A DNA stretch of 53,057 bases from an uncultured Saprospiraceae bacterium (GTDB lineage: Bacteria > Bacteroidota > Bacteroidia > Chitinophagales > Saprospiraceae): positions 1 to 53,057 of the forward strand of contig CALHAM010000045.1 in NCBI GenBank assembly GCA_937934275.1, in the 5' to 3' direction. The position numbers and the translations under genes were made by a program. Position 1 is the first letter of the stretch; the number at the start of each line of letters is the position of its first letter. The notes below the pieces were generated by a model that saw only the letters and a list, made by a program, of their open reading frames with translations, searched no databases and had not been told where the DNA came from. Below, piece by piece: positions 17,971-26,607 of the stretch.

Positions 17971-18501
17971 GTGACGTATAAAATTAAGATTAAGAATTCC
18001 GACGCCTTTGTGCTATTAGACGACTTTGCATTTGAATGGTTGTCTACAGACCCTTACTACGTCGGTATAGACTTCTTAAATAATCTGCGCGTGCACTCTA
18101 GCGGATGTGCTGTGTTCCAGAAAAATTGGCGAAATTTGACGGGTGGGTATCAAACGCAGACCATCTACCTGCACCGGCTGATCGCCGAAAAATACCTCAG
18201 CCACGAGAAAACATCTAAAAAGGCTTTGGTCGGTTGCCTCAACGGCAATAAGCTGGATTGTCGTGTTGAGAATCTTTGCTTCCGCTCGCGCTCGGAGGCA
18301 AGTCGCCGCCGAAAAACGCATAACCGGAGCGGCTATGTCGGTGTTTATTTGGACAACAAGCGATACCGCGCTATGATTTGTGTAGATGGTAGGCAAGTGC
18401 ATCTGGGTATGTTTGATACGGCGGAGGAGGCAGCAGCGGCTTATCAACGCGCGCAGCGAGAATGGCTAAAGAAAAAGGAAGAGAATTCCGAAAAGCCCTA
18501 A
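17971..18501 (+). CDS. AP2-domain protein with degenerate HNH nuclease domain
   Basis: 176 residues from a GTG start. Residues about 35-105 resemble the HNH_3 fold of homing endonucleases: LHRLIAEKYL (H68) and LVGCLNGNKLDCRVENL at 87-102. In active members this second motif usually reads (V)DHINGxxLDNRxENL; here the Asp-His pair is Gly-Cys (88-89) and the Asn after LD is Cys97, so the nuclease is probably dead. Residues about 118-165 form an AP2/ERF DNA-binding domain (SGYVGVYLDNKRYRAMI, then HLGMFDTAEEAAAAYQ), which binds DNA through a three-stranded sheet. The protein may therefore be a DNA-binding regulator or a relic of a mobile homing gene. The upstream DNA is AT-rich. No intron or intein is nearby. 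It converges with ilvE, 20 bases away. Confidence 0.8.
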   Translation: MTYKIKIKNSDAFVLLDDFAFEWLSTDPYYVGIDFLNNLRVHSSGCAVFQKNWRNLTGGYQTQTIYLHRLIAEKYLSHEKTSKKALVGCLNGNKLDCRVENLCFRSRSEASRRRKTHNRSGYVGVYLDNKRYRAMICVDGRQVHLGMFDTAEEAAAAYQRAQREWLKKKEENSEKP

Positions 18502-18521
18502 TCGGCTAACGAAGGAACCAA

Positions 18522-19643
18522 TTAATCGACACTGACGGCTTTTTGGGCGGCAATGAGGTCCCAAACCCCTGAGTGCTCACAGGAACACAACCATTCGTAT
18601 TCGTCGGGTATGCGCCCTATGCGCAGCTGATTGATGTAATTTTTGAGCCGGGTACCGATAGGTCGATGTTTCTCATCCACAGGCGGGAGCTCTAATTTTC
18701 TATCGCGCCAGGTAATTTCGCTTACATGGCTGACGATGGCTGCCGTACCTGAACCAAAACACTCTTGGAGGGTGCCGCGCCAGTAAGCATCGGTGATCTC
18801 CGCAATGCTGAGCAAGCGATCCTCTACGGTATATCCCCAATCTTTGAGCAAAGTCATGAAACTGTCTCGAGTAATTCCGCGCAGAATCGTACCTGTCGTT
18901 GCAGGAGTGATGACCTTCCCATCCATGACAAAAAAGAGATTCATCGTACCCACTTCCTGCACGTATTTCTTTTCCTGAGCGTCCATCCACATCACCTGGT
19001 CATAGCCCGCTTGGCGAGCGCGCTGAGCCGGCAAGAGCGAAGCACCGTAGTTGCCGGCGCATTTAGCTTCTCCTACGCCCCCTTGAGCTGCTCGCGTAAA
19101 CACTTCCTCTACCCATAAGCGCACTGGCCTAGCGTAGTAAGGACCAACTGGCCCCGTAAAAATGATAAATTGGTACGTTTCCGAAGCATGTACTCCAAAA
19201 TACGCATCCGTCGCATACATTAATGGGCGTATGTAAAGCGAATAGCCTTCCGTCTCCGGTATCCAGTTGCGGTCGAGGTCAACCAACATTTTCAAGGCCT
19301 GCAAAAATAAGTCCTCGGGGAAAGTCGGCATGCACATGCGCTCCGCCGACAGGTTCATACGGCGGACGTGTGCATCCGGTCGAAAAAGCACTGGTTCTCC
19401 ATTCCGTTTGGTAGCCTTCATCCCTTCAAAAATACTTTGGCCGTAATGCAGGGCAAGGTTGGCAGGAGAAATTTCTAAGTTTCGGAATGGCTCGATGCGC
19501 GGATTTACCCATTCTTTGCCGTTGTAATCGGCGATGAACATGTGGTCTGAAATAACCTTTCCAAAAGGTATATTAGAAAAATCTACGGTCGAAACCCGCG
19601 ATTTTTTCGTAGGGGTAACCGAAATGGAGGAACTTAGCATCAT
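18522..19643 (-). CDS. ilvE: Branched-chain amino acid aminotransferase
   Basis: 373 residues, the longer class (like eukaryotic and Gram-positive BCATs) rather than the 300-residue E. coli type. It interconverts Leu/Ile/Val with their keto acids using PLP and glutamate. The Schiff-base lysine is K194 in GEAKCAGNYGASL; the HYGQSIFEGMKA segment near 66-77 and RRMNLSAERMCMP near 94-106 are family hallmarks. The start could be either of the first two Met. A full promoter match lies upstream on the minus strand with a leader of about 50 bases. It stands alone in its transcription unit; no other ilv gene is here. Confidence 0.95.
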   Translation of the reverse strand: MMLSSSISVTPTKKSRVSTVDFSNIPFGKVISDHMFIADYNGKEWVNPRIEPFRNLEISPANLALHYGQSIFEGMKATKRNGEPVLFRPDAHVRRMNLSAERMCMPTFPEDLFLQALKMLVDLDRNWIPETEGYSLYIRPLMYATDAYFGVHASETYQFIIFTGPVGPYYARPVRLWVEEVFTRAAQGGVGEAKCAGNYGASLLPAQRARQAGYDQVMWMDAQEKKYVQEVGTMNLFFVMDGKVITPATTGTILRGITRDSFMTLLKDWGYTVEDRLLSIAEITDAYWRGTLQECFGSGTAAIVSHVSEITWRDRKLELPPVDEKHRPIGTRLKNYINQLRIGRIPDEYEWLCSCEHSGVWDLIAAQKAVSVD

Positions 19644-19697
19644 GAGTCAATCTTGTTTATATGTGATGGTGTGTGTGTGCTCCCACTTAAGCATGGG

Positions 19698-19729
19698 CAA
19701 AATTAGGAGTAATATTGCAAGCATCCAAA
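19698..19729 (-). promoter_or_regulatory. Bacteroidota promoter for ilvE
   Basis: On the minus strand: TTTG (19726-19729), 20 bases, TAATTTTG (19698-19705), an exact match to TTTG / TAnnTTTG. The ilvE start codon lies 55 bases downstream of the -7 box. Confidence 0.6.
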
Positions 19730-19821
19730 ATAATCTTCCGATTAATCGGTTGAAAATCGGCCTCGATAAGAACAAAATTGCAATTATGACGGCTTAAGCC
19801 CAAGAAATACTTTAAGAATAT

Positions 19822-20265
19822 ATGTTTATTGAGGAGAGTACTGCCTACCGAATACCGCAAACAGCCTTGCTTCAGGCCGCTGAAGGCGACTTTCTGAAGC
19901 AGGTGCTGGTTATAGCCGTTCTTGAGCCAGAGGAGTTAGGAAGGAGAGCATTTTTGGAAAGAATACTCGCCGCTGCAGATATGGATTTGTACAAAGATAC
20001 TCTCTTTGCGCTCATTCAACCAAAGGAATATACCGGTTTGAGCGCTTTTTTAAAGACAAAACAACCTCGAGCGGTTCTGGTTTTTGGTGCAACGCCCACA
20101 AATTTAGGTGTGCAAGCAGCGTTTAGCTTTTACCAGCCTACTTCGTTTTATGGAACGACGTTTCTTTGGGCCGACTCATTGGCCGTTTTAGAAGGCAATA
20201 ACGTTTTGAAAAGGCGCCTGTGGGTAGCTTTGCAAACTATGTTTTTATCACCACAAAACAGCTAA
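19822..20265 (+). CDS. Conserved Bacteroidota protein, possible DNA polymerase III psi-like
   Basis: 147 residues with no signal peptide and no membrane segment. I do not recognise a named domain with certainty. The pattern is an alternating alpha/beta one: QVLVIAVLE near 30, RAVLVFGATPTNLGV near 83-97 and TTFLWADSLAVLEGN, then KRRLWVALQTMF at the end. The last part, a strand followed by P-x-L and a helix with LW-x-x-L, recalls HolD (psi) of the polymerase III clamp loader, and the length is close to HolD (137 residues). This is a weak resemblance only. It is 7 bases before fabD and probably in one transcript with it. Confidence 0.65.
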   Translation: MFIEESTAYRIPQTALLQAAEGDFLKQVLVIAVLEPEELGRRAFLERILAAADMDLYKDTLFALIQPKEYTGLSAFLKTKQPRAVLVFGATPTNLGVQAAFSFYQPTSFYGTTFLWADSLAVLEGNNVLKRRLWVALQTMFLSPQNS

Positions 20266-20272
20266 CCGACGC

Positions 20273-21157
20273 ATGAAACGAGCATATGTATTTCCGGGGC
20301 AAGGCTCTCAGTTCGAGGGAATGGGCAAGGCTTTGTACGAGAGTCATCCTGTGGCAAAAGACTATCTGGAGCAGGCCAACGAAATTTTGGGGTGGCGCAT
20401 TACTGATGTCATGTTTTACGGTACGAAAGAGGACTTGACGCAGACGAGAGTAACGCAGCCAGCGGTCTTTTTAGAAAGCTGGGTGCGGACACAACTAGCG
20501 GGTAATCAGTTTCAACCGGATGCTGTGGCTGGGCATTCTTTAGGTGAGTTTACAGCCTTAGCCGCTGTGGGAGCGCTCTCTTTTGCCGATGCGTTGCGTT
20601 TAGTACAACAACGAGCATTAGCCATGCAGAAAGCCTGCGAGCAATCAGACGGCACTATGGCTGCTGTCTTGGGCATGGAAGATGAAGTTGTAGAGGCAGT
20701 TTGTACTGAGATTACAGATGGGGTGGTAGTAGCGGCCAACTACAATTCACCCGGTCAATTGGTCATTTCCGGCTCGAGAAAAGGCATTGAACAGGCCGTG
20801 GCCAGACTTCAACAAGCGGGCGCCAAACGCGTGGTTGTTTTGGCTGTAGGAGGTGCCTTCCACTCTCCGCTGATGCAACCGGCACAAGAAGAGCTGGCTT
20901 TAGCCATCCGAGCGACGCCGTTCCGCAAACCTCTTTGCCCTATCTATCAGAACGTGCATGCTCGTCCGGTTGTTGAGCCCGAAGAAATTCGCCAGAATTT
21001 GATCGCCCAGCTCACAGCTCCTGTTCGCTGGACGCAAACCGTTCAGAACATGCTTCAAGACGGCATTGGCGAGTTTATCGAAGTCGGAGGAGGCGGCCCG
21101 GTATTGCGGGGCATGATACGGAAGATAGCGAAAGATGCGGTCTTAGGCGAGTGCTGA
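20273..21157 (+). CDS. fabD: Malonyl-CoA:ACP transacylase
   Basis: 294 residues, the normal size. It loads malonate on acyl carrier protein for fatty acid synthesis. The nucleophile is S89 in GHSLGEF; the catalytic His is H197 in GAFHSPLM; FPGQGSQ at 7-13 is the N-terminal signature. Usually fabD lies near fabH, fabG or acpP, but here it follows a small unknown protein and precedes a glycosyltransferase, so its partners are elsewhere. Confidence 0.95.
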   Translation: MKRAYVFPGQGSQFEGMGKALYESHPVAKDYLEQANEILGWRITDVMFYGTKEDLTQTRVTQPAVFLESWVRTQLAGNQFQPDAVAGHSLGEFTALAAVGALSFADALRLVQQRALAMQKACEQSDGTMAAVLGMEDEVVEAVCTEITDGVVVAANYNSPGQLVISGSRKGIEQAVARLQQAGAKRVVVLAVGGAFHSPLMQPAQEELALAIRATPFRKPLCPIYQNVHARPVVEPEEIRQNLIAQLTAPVRWTQTVQNMLQDGIGEFIEVGGGGPVLRGMIRKIAKDAVLGEC

Positions 21158-21204
21158 TGAGGCAAGTATCGTAGGTTTGGCCGACTAACGGAAGCTTTTG
21201 ATCT

Positions 21205-22395
21205 GTGTCTATCCGCGTTTTACATCTATTTGACTATTATTTACCAACGACCCTCAACTGGGTCAGCTATCTGCTGCGGCATTTGCCAGCAGATATCCAG
21301 GTGGAGATTGGAGCGCCCTGGATCATTCAAGGCGAGTTTTGGCGGCCATCGTTTCGGGCGCATCGCTATCCTTTTCCGTTGGCGGGTGTATTAGCGGCGC
21401 GCTCGGAGGCGGATTTTCCCTTTTTGCGGCGTCTATTTACGCGCTCGCAGCGTTTTTTGCCCACCTATGCCCATTGGTTAGCGGGCTGCCTGCATCGCTC
21501 GCCTCCTGATGTGTTGCACGCACACTTTGGGCCAGTAGGTTGCTTGTACGCATCCTTGGCCCGACGCCTGCGCCGCCCGTTGGTCGTAACCTTTTACGGT
21601 TTTGATTATGAGAAAATTCTGCATAAGCGCCCTACCTTTTGGCAACAGTACCGACGCTTGTTTGAGCAGGCGGCGCGCCTAATAGTGGCAAGCCCTTTTG
21701 GGGCGGCGCGTTTGAGCGCATTAGGCTGTCCTTCGGAAAAGATAGCCATTGTGCCGCCCAGCCCAGATTTATCGGTTTTCTGTTTTCAACCTAAACCAAA
21801 ACCCAGCGGACGTCTTCACTTAGTGCAAGCGGCTACTTTTACGCCTAAGAAGGGGCATTTGGTAACGCTGCAAGCCCTGCGCTTAGCTCAGCCTTTTTGC
21901 CCAGGGCTACACTTGACGCTGGTTGGCGAACGGCACGATGCTCGGCTCTATCAGCAAGTGCTCGACTTTCTTCAAAGACACCGATTAGGCGATGCGGTAA
22001 CGCTACTGGCTCCCGTTGAGCATCGCCAGATGCCGGCTTTCTTGGCGCACTTCGATGCCTTTATTCACCCTAGCCAGCGGGCTGCCGATGGCGACCACGA
22101 GGCCTCGCCGGTGGTGTTGCTCGAAGCCCAGGCCGTTGGGCTGCCCGTACTGGCCACGCGCCATGCCGACCTGCCACTGCTGGTAGCTCATGAGCGAACG
22201 GGCCTATTGGTTGATGAAGGCGACGCCGAGGCATTAGCAATGGCCATCCGGCGCTTCTACGACATGGAAAATTCTGAATATGAGGACTTTTCTCAGCGCG
22301 CTCGGGCGCACGCCGTTCAACACTACGACGTGCACCGCAGCGCCGAACGGCTGCAGGCCATCTACAAAAATCTTAGTGCGCAAAATCAATGGTAA
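21205..22395 (+). CDS. GT-B glycosyltransferase, family 4 type
   Basis: 396 residues from a GTG start. The two Rossmann-like halves of a GT-B retaining glycosyltransferase are visible. The N-terminal half includes DVLHAHFGPVG near 110-120. The C-terminal half contains HLVQAATFTPKKGH near 212-225 (the start of Glycos_transf_1), then HPSQRAADGDHEASP and the EX7E motif (EASPVVLLE near 295-303), which binds the nucleotide-sugar ribose. It is likely cytoplasmic and transfers a sugar from a nucleotide donor to a polysaccharide or lipid precursor. It lies apart from the capsule operon, 47 bases after fabD. A TPP riboswitch for the next gene begins only about 60 bases after its stop. Confidence 0.88.
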   Translation: MSIRVLHLFDYYLPTTLNWVSYLLRHLPADIQVEIGAPWIIQGEFWRPSFRAHRYPFPLAGVLAARSEADFPFLRRLFTRSQRFLPTYAHWLAGCLHRSPPDVLHAHFGPVGCLYASLARRLRRPLVVTFYGFDYEKILHKRPTFWQQYRRLFEQAARLIVASPFGAARLSALGCPSEKIAIVPPSPDLSVFCFQPKPKPSGRLHLVQAATFTPKKGHLVTLQALRLAQPFCPGLHLTLVGERHDARLYQQVLDFLQRHRLGDAVTLLAPVEHRQMPAFLAHFDAFIHPSQRAADGDHEASPVVLLEAQAVGLPVLATRHADLPLLVAHERTGLLVDEGDAEALAMAIRRFYDMENSEYEDFSQRARAHAVQHYDVHRSAERLQAIYKNLSAQNQW

Positions 22396-22457
22396 GAGGG
22401 GGAAGCAAAGGCACGGTACGTGCGCAAAAATCCGAAACTTTTCGATCTTTGCCTCGA

Positions 22458-22533
22458 CTCATTGGGGTGCCCCTTTGGCGGGCTGAGATCATACCCACTG
22501 AACCTGCCCGGGTAATGCCGGGAAGGGAATGAG
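22458..22533 (+). promoter_or_regulatory. TPP (thiamine pyrophosphate) riboswitch
   Basis: The conserved THI-element blocks are present in order: P1 arm CTCATT (22458-22463), GGGGTGC, GGCTGAGAT, ATACCC, GAACCTG, CCGGGTAATGCCGG and closing AGGGAATGAG. The P1 arms CTCATT/AATGAG pair perfectly. The GCTGAGA and GAACCTG/GGGTAATGCC elements are the binding-pocket signatures. In Bacteroidota such aptamers repress genes when thiamine pyrophosphate is plentiful. The expression platform is the next 75 bases, up to the receptor start at 22609. Confidence 0.95.
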
Positions 22534-22608
22534 CGGGTGGGAAGCATCACCAACGCAACCGAAACCCCTTCGGGAGCGGATGTTTCACCAACATGTTTCA
22601 TTTCAACC

Positions 22609-24900
22609 ATGTTTCTGCGTTCTTGTTGCCGACAGCTCGCTCTCTGCGGGCTAATGGGCCTGTGTTGGCCCTTGTTCTCCTACGCCCAAAACACCTATTC
22701 GGACACGCTGAACGAACCGGAGGCCAAGGCACTGCGCACGGTGGTCATTCAGGCCACTCGCGCTGGTATTAAGACACCTGTGCCACACACGAACCTGACC
22801 GACGAGCAGATCGCTCGCCTCTACCACGCTCAGGATGTGCCCTTCTTGCTCACCGGAGTGCCTTCGCTAGTGGAAACCTCCGATGCCGGCACAGGTATTG
22901 GCTACACGGGTATGCGCATTCGGGGAAGCGACCCAACGCGCATCAATGTAACCATCAACGGCATTCCGCTCAACGATGCTGAAAGCCAAAACGTCTTCTG
23001 GGTGGACCTACCAGACTTGGCCGCCTCTGCTGCCGAAATACAAGTGCAGCGCGGCGTAGGGCTGAGCACTAACGGCGCCGGTGCTTTCGGCGCTACCGTC
23101 AACCTCGACCTATCGCGCGTGGAGCCGGAGCCGTTTGCGCGCATCACCAACACGTTCGGCTCCTTCAATACGCGCAAACACTCGGCCTACATAGGCTCGG
23201 GATTGCTCAACAAACGCTTTAGCTTCAGCGGAAGGCTGTCGCAAATCACTTCTGAGGGCTACGTGGACCGCGCTACAGCAGACCTGCGCTCTTACCACCT
23301 TATGGGTGCCTATGTGGACGAGCGCCAGTCGCTGCAGGTACACGTACTCTCTGGCCATGAGCGTACTTATCAAGCATGGTACGGCTTGCCGGCGCAATTT
23401 TTAGATATAGATAGCCTGCGCACCTTCAATGTAGCCGGTACAGAGCGCCCGGGCGATCCTTATCCGGATGAAGTGGACGACTATACCCAACGCCACTATT
23501 TGCTGCACTACAAGCGCGAGATAGGCCAGGGCCTCGCCCTGCAACTCAACGGCCACTACACGCGCGGCTTTGGGTTCTACGAACAATATAAAACCGCCCA
23601 AGCGTACAAAAAATACGGCTTAGAGCCGCTCCAAATTGGTGGAATAACCATCAGCAAAACTGACTTGGTGCGCCGCCGCTGGTTGGACAATCACTTCTAC
23701 GGAACGACTTTCGCTCTGCGCTGGGAACCTGCGGTCAATCCGCCTAAACTGAGCGCCCCACCTGTGTTCACTTTCGGAGGTGGCTGGAACCGCTATAGTG
23801 GTCGCCATTTTGGCGACATCGTCTGGGCGCAATACGACATGCCGAAAGGACATATTTACTACGACAACGACGCCGATAAACGCGATTTTAACGCCTATGC
23901 TCGCATTGACTTTTTTTTCAAGAAAGGCTTTTCTACCCTTTTCGACTTGCAATACCGCACCGTGCGCTACGAGTTCTTGGGCTACGACCAGAACCAGAAC
24001 AACGTAACGCAATCGGTCAGACTGGGCTTTTTCAACCCTAAGTTGGGTGCACACTGGCAATTTCGGCCGCAATGGGCTGCTTACACCTTTTTCGGAGTGG
24101 GCAACCGAGAGCCTAACCGCGACGATTACACCCGCTCCACACCGCTCAGCCGCCCGCGGCCAGAGCGTCTCTACAACTGGGAAAGCGGCCTGAAATATCG
24201 CGCCGACGCTCTGCAGTGGACCCTCAACGCCTTTTACATGGATTACCGCGACCAGCTCGTCCTCGATGGGCGCATCAACGACGTGGGCGCTTACATCCGC
24301 ACCAACGTGCCGCGCAGCTATCGGGCAGGCATAGAATTAGAAGGGACAGCAGTGCTTTTGCGCCGGCTAACCCTGAGCGGAGCGGCTGCGGTGAGCCGAA
24401 ACAAGGTGCTTGAATTTGTCGAGTACCGCGACAATTGGGACACTGGCGAGCAAGAGGCTGTGGCCTTTCGGAACACCGATTTGGCTTTTTCACCGCCAGT
24501 AGTTGCTCGCTTAGAATTAGGCTGGGCGGTGTGGCTGCCCTCGAAAAAGCGGCATGCGTTGAACGCAGCCCTGGCCGGCAAGTATGTAGGTCGGCAGTTT
24601 TTAGACAATACGGGTAACCTCAACACAGTGCTACCGGCGTACTTTTTTGCCGACTTGCGCTTCAACTACGACGTTGAGCGTTTTGTCGGTCGGCGCCTAA
24701 GCATCATCGTATCGGTAAACAACCTCTTCGATGCGCGTTTTGTGGCCAACGGATGGGTGTATCGCTATCTCTCTGAGGGCTACGATGCGCGCCCCGACGA
24801 CCCATACGTACGCTATGAGGGCAACGGTGTCTATCACCAAGCTGGCTTCTTTCCGCAAGCCGGTCGCAACGTCATGGCGACGGTAGTCATTGCTTTTTAG
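22609..24900 (+). CDS. TonB-dependent receptor, predicted thiamine-regulated
   Basis: 763 residues. The signal peptide is MFLRSCCRQLALCGLMGLCW followed by PLFSYAQ. A plug domain follows (VPFLLTGVPSLVETSD, then GYTGMRIRGSDPTRINVTIN, LNDAESQNVFW and a VQRGVGLSTNGAGAFG segment), and then a long beta barrel ending in a terminal Phe (VVIAF), as needed for outer-membrane insertion. The ATG at 22609 is chosen because the signal peptide starts there; the frame is open back to a GTG at 22537, but that part is the riboswitch leader. Direct control by the TPP riboswitch makes uptake of thiamine or a precursor the likely role. No thiamine biosynthesis or PnuT gene is beside it. A hairpin lies after the stop. 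Confidence 0.93.
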   Translation: MFLRSCCRQLALCGLMGLCWPLFSYAQNTYSDTLNEPEAKALRTVVIQATRAGIKTPVPHTNLTDEQIARLYHAQDVPFLLTGVPSLVETSDAGTGIGYTGMRIRGSDPTRINVTINGIPLNDAESQNVFWVDLPDLAASAAEIQVQRGVGLSTNGAGAFGATVNLDLSRVEPEPFARITNTFGSFNTRKHSAYIGSGLLNKRFSFSGRLSQITSEGYVDRATADLRSYHLMGAYVDERQSLQVHVLSGHERTYQAWYGLPAQFLDIDSLRTFNVAGTERPGDPYPDEVDDYTQRHYLLHYKREIGQGLALQLNGHYTRGFGFYEQYKTAQAYKKYGLEPLQIGGITISKTDLVRRRWLDNHFYGTTFALRWEPAVNPPKLSAPPVFTFGGGWNRYSGRHFGDIVWAQYDMPKGHIYYDNDADKRDFNAYARIDFFFKKGFSTLFDLQYRTVRYEFLGYDQNQNNVTQSVRLGFFNPKLGAHWQFRPQWAAYTFFGVGNREPNRDDYTRSTPLSRPRPERLYNWESGLKYRADALQWTLNAFYMDYRDQLVLDGRINDVGAYIRTNVPRSYRAGIELEGTAVLLRRLTLSGAAAVSRNKVLEFVEYRDNWDTGEQEAVAFRNTDLAFSPPVVARLELGWAVWLPSKKRHALNAALAGKYVGRQFLDNTGNLNTVLPAYFFADLRFNYDVERFVGRRLSIIVSVNNLFDARFVANGWVYRYLSEGYDARPDDPYVRYEGNGVYHQAGFFPQAGRNVMATVVIAF

Positions 24901-24916
24901 GGTGTTTATTCAAGAA

Positions 24917-24965
24917 GGGCCGGTGGTGTACTGAGGCAGGCTTGTTTCTTCAGCGCTACCGGCCC
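24917..24965 (+). terminator. Hairpin after the TonB receptor gene
   Basis: GGGCCGGT (24917-24924) and ACCGGCCC (24958-24965), 8 bp perfect with further G-U pairs inwards. It is followed by a small hairpin CGGCT-AAA-AGCCG (24977-24989). No T tract follows, so it may be a weak terminator or an end-protecting hairpin between convergent genes. Confidence 0.45.
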
Positions 24966-25046
24966 CTCCCTGTTTTCGGCTAAAAGCCGCAATGAGGATC
25001 TACTGAGCAGCAGCCGAACTGCGCATTGAGCAGAACTGCGTTTGGG

Positions 25047-26588
25047 CTATAGCGGTATGTTCCCGTGCTTTCGCTGTGGGCGGGGCACTGCCTTGTGCTC
25101 GAGCATGGCAAAAGCGCGGATGAGCTTGCGGCGTGTTTCGCGCGGCCAAATGACTTCGTCAATAAAGCCGCGAGCAGCGGCGCGATACGGATTGGCAAAG
25201 GTTTCGGCGTACTCGCGTTCTTTCTCAAGTAGTTTGGCTAAGGGATCGGAGGCGTTTTCAATTTCTTTTTTGAAAATAATTTCGGAAGCGCCTTTGGCCC
25301 CCATAACGGCAATTTCGGCAGTAGGCCAGGCAAAGTTCATGTCGGCGCCGATGTGTTTGGAGTTCATCACATCGTAGGCGCCGCCATAGGCTTTGCGCGT
25401 GATGACAGTAACGCGCGGCACAGTAGCTTCCGAAAACGCGTAGAGGAGTTTGGAGCCGTTGGTGATGATGGCGTTCCACTCTTGATCGGTGCCGGGCAGG
25501 AAGCCAGGTACGTCTTCGAACACCAGGAGCGGGATGTTGAAGCAGTCGCAAAAGCGCACGAAACGGGCGGCCTTCTTGGAAGCATTGACGTCTAGCACCC
25601 CAGCTAAGCTCATAGGTTGGTTGGCCACAATACCAATACTGCGCCCAGCGAGGCGGGCAAAACCTACGATGATGTTGTCGGCATATTGCTCCTGGATTTC
25701 AAAGAAAGAGCCGTCATCTACCACTTCGGCAATAACGGCCTTCATATCGTAGGGGTGGTTGGGATTTTCGGGTATGATATTGTCGAGAGCAGGCCGATAT
25801 TCGTCGCTCAGCGCATACGGGAGGTTGGGCACTCGATCTAAGTTATTTTGAGGGATATAGCTGAGCAGGCGCTTAATTTTTTCGAGGCAGTCCAAATCAT
25901 TGGCTGCCACCAAGTGGGTTACACCCGATCTGGTAGCATGAGTGTAGGCGCCGCCGAGTTCTTCGCTCGTCACCGCTTCGTTTGTAACCGTTTTGACGAC
26001 ATTAGGACCAGTAACAAACATATATGAAGTGTTTTCAACCATGATGATGAAATCCGTCATAGCTGGGCTGTAGACGGCTCCACCGGCGCAAGGCCCCATA
26101 ATGGCCGAAATTTGAGGCACTACACCGCTGGCCTGTACATTTCGGTAGAAGATGTCGGCATAGCCGCCTAGGGAGTTCACCCCTTCTTGAATGCGCGCGC
26201 CCCCAGAGTCGTTGAGGCCAATTACTGGAGCGCCGTTCTTCACCGCTAAGTCCATCACTTTGCAAATTTTTTCGGCATGCGTTTCGGACAGGGAGCCGCC
26301 GAAAACCGTGAAATCTTGCGCAAAAACATAGACCAGCCGTCCGTTAATGGTGCCGTAGCCCGTAACGACGCCATCGCCTAGGATGTGTTGTTCGTCCATG
26401 CCGAAATCGCTGCATCGGTGCGTCACTAGAGCGCCAATTTCTTCGAACGAGTCGCTGTCGAGTAAAAAGTGGATCCGCTCGCGCGCCGTGAGTTTGCTCT
26501 TTTTGTGCTGGGCCTCAATGCGTTCGGGGCCACCGCCAAGCTTAGCTTCGGCGAGTTTTTGCTCTAAGATTTTGTTTTTGTTGCTCAT
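25047..26588 (-). CDS. Acyl-CoA carboxylase beta (carboxyltransferase) subunit
   Basis: 513 residues, the size of propionyl-CoA carboxylase beta (PccB) and methylmalonyl-CoA decarboxylase alpha. It moves the carboxyl group between biotin and acyl-CoA. The N-terminal ([12 protein letters not shown] near 98-109, [13 protein letters not shown] near 124-136) and C-terminal ([20 protein letters not shown] near 345-364) carboxyltransferase halves are both complete. Substrate (propionyl-, acetyl- or methylmalonyl-CoA) is not decided by the motifs. No biotin carboxylase or biotin carrier gene is adjacent. It is the last gene of an ffh-deoxynucleoside kinase-carboxylase set; the gap to the kinase is 19 bases. 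Confidence 0.9.
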   Translation of the reverse strand: MSNKNKILEQKLAEAKLGGGPERIEAQHKKSKLTARERIHFLLDSDSFEEIGALVTHRCSDFGMDEQHILGDGVVTGYGTINGRLVYVFAQDFTVFGGSLSETHAEKICKVMDLAVKNGAPVIGLNDSGGARIQEGVNSLGGYADIFYRNVQASGVVPQISAIMGPCAGGAVYSPAMTDFIIMVENTSYMFVTGPNVVKTVTNEAVTSEELGGAYTHATRSGVTHLVAANDLDCLEKIKRLLSYIPQNNLDRVPNLPYALSDEYRPALDNIIPENPNHPYDMKAVIAEVVDDGSFFEIQEQYADNIIVGFARLAGRSIGIVANQPMSLAGVLDVNASKKAARFVRFCDCFNIPLLVFEDVPGFLPGTDQEWNAIITNGSKLLYAFSEATVPRVTVITRKAYGGAYDVMNSKHIGADMNFAWPTAEIAVMGAKGASEIIFKKEIENASDPLAKLLEKEREYAETFANPYRAAARGFIDEVIWPRETRRKLIRAFAMLEHKAVPRPQRKHGNIPL

Positions 26589-26607
26589 CGTTGTAGGACT
26601 GTTTCGG

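Noticed and set aside
17971-18501. Active homing endonuclease in an intron or intein
   Set aside because: The HNH motif is degenerate and the gene does not interrupt another gene.
22537-22608. GTG start for the thiamine-regulated receptor
   Set aside because: It lies in the riboswitch leader; the ATG at 22609 starts a normal signal peptide.
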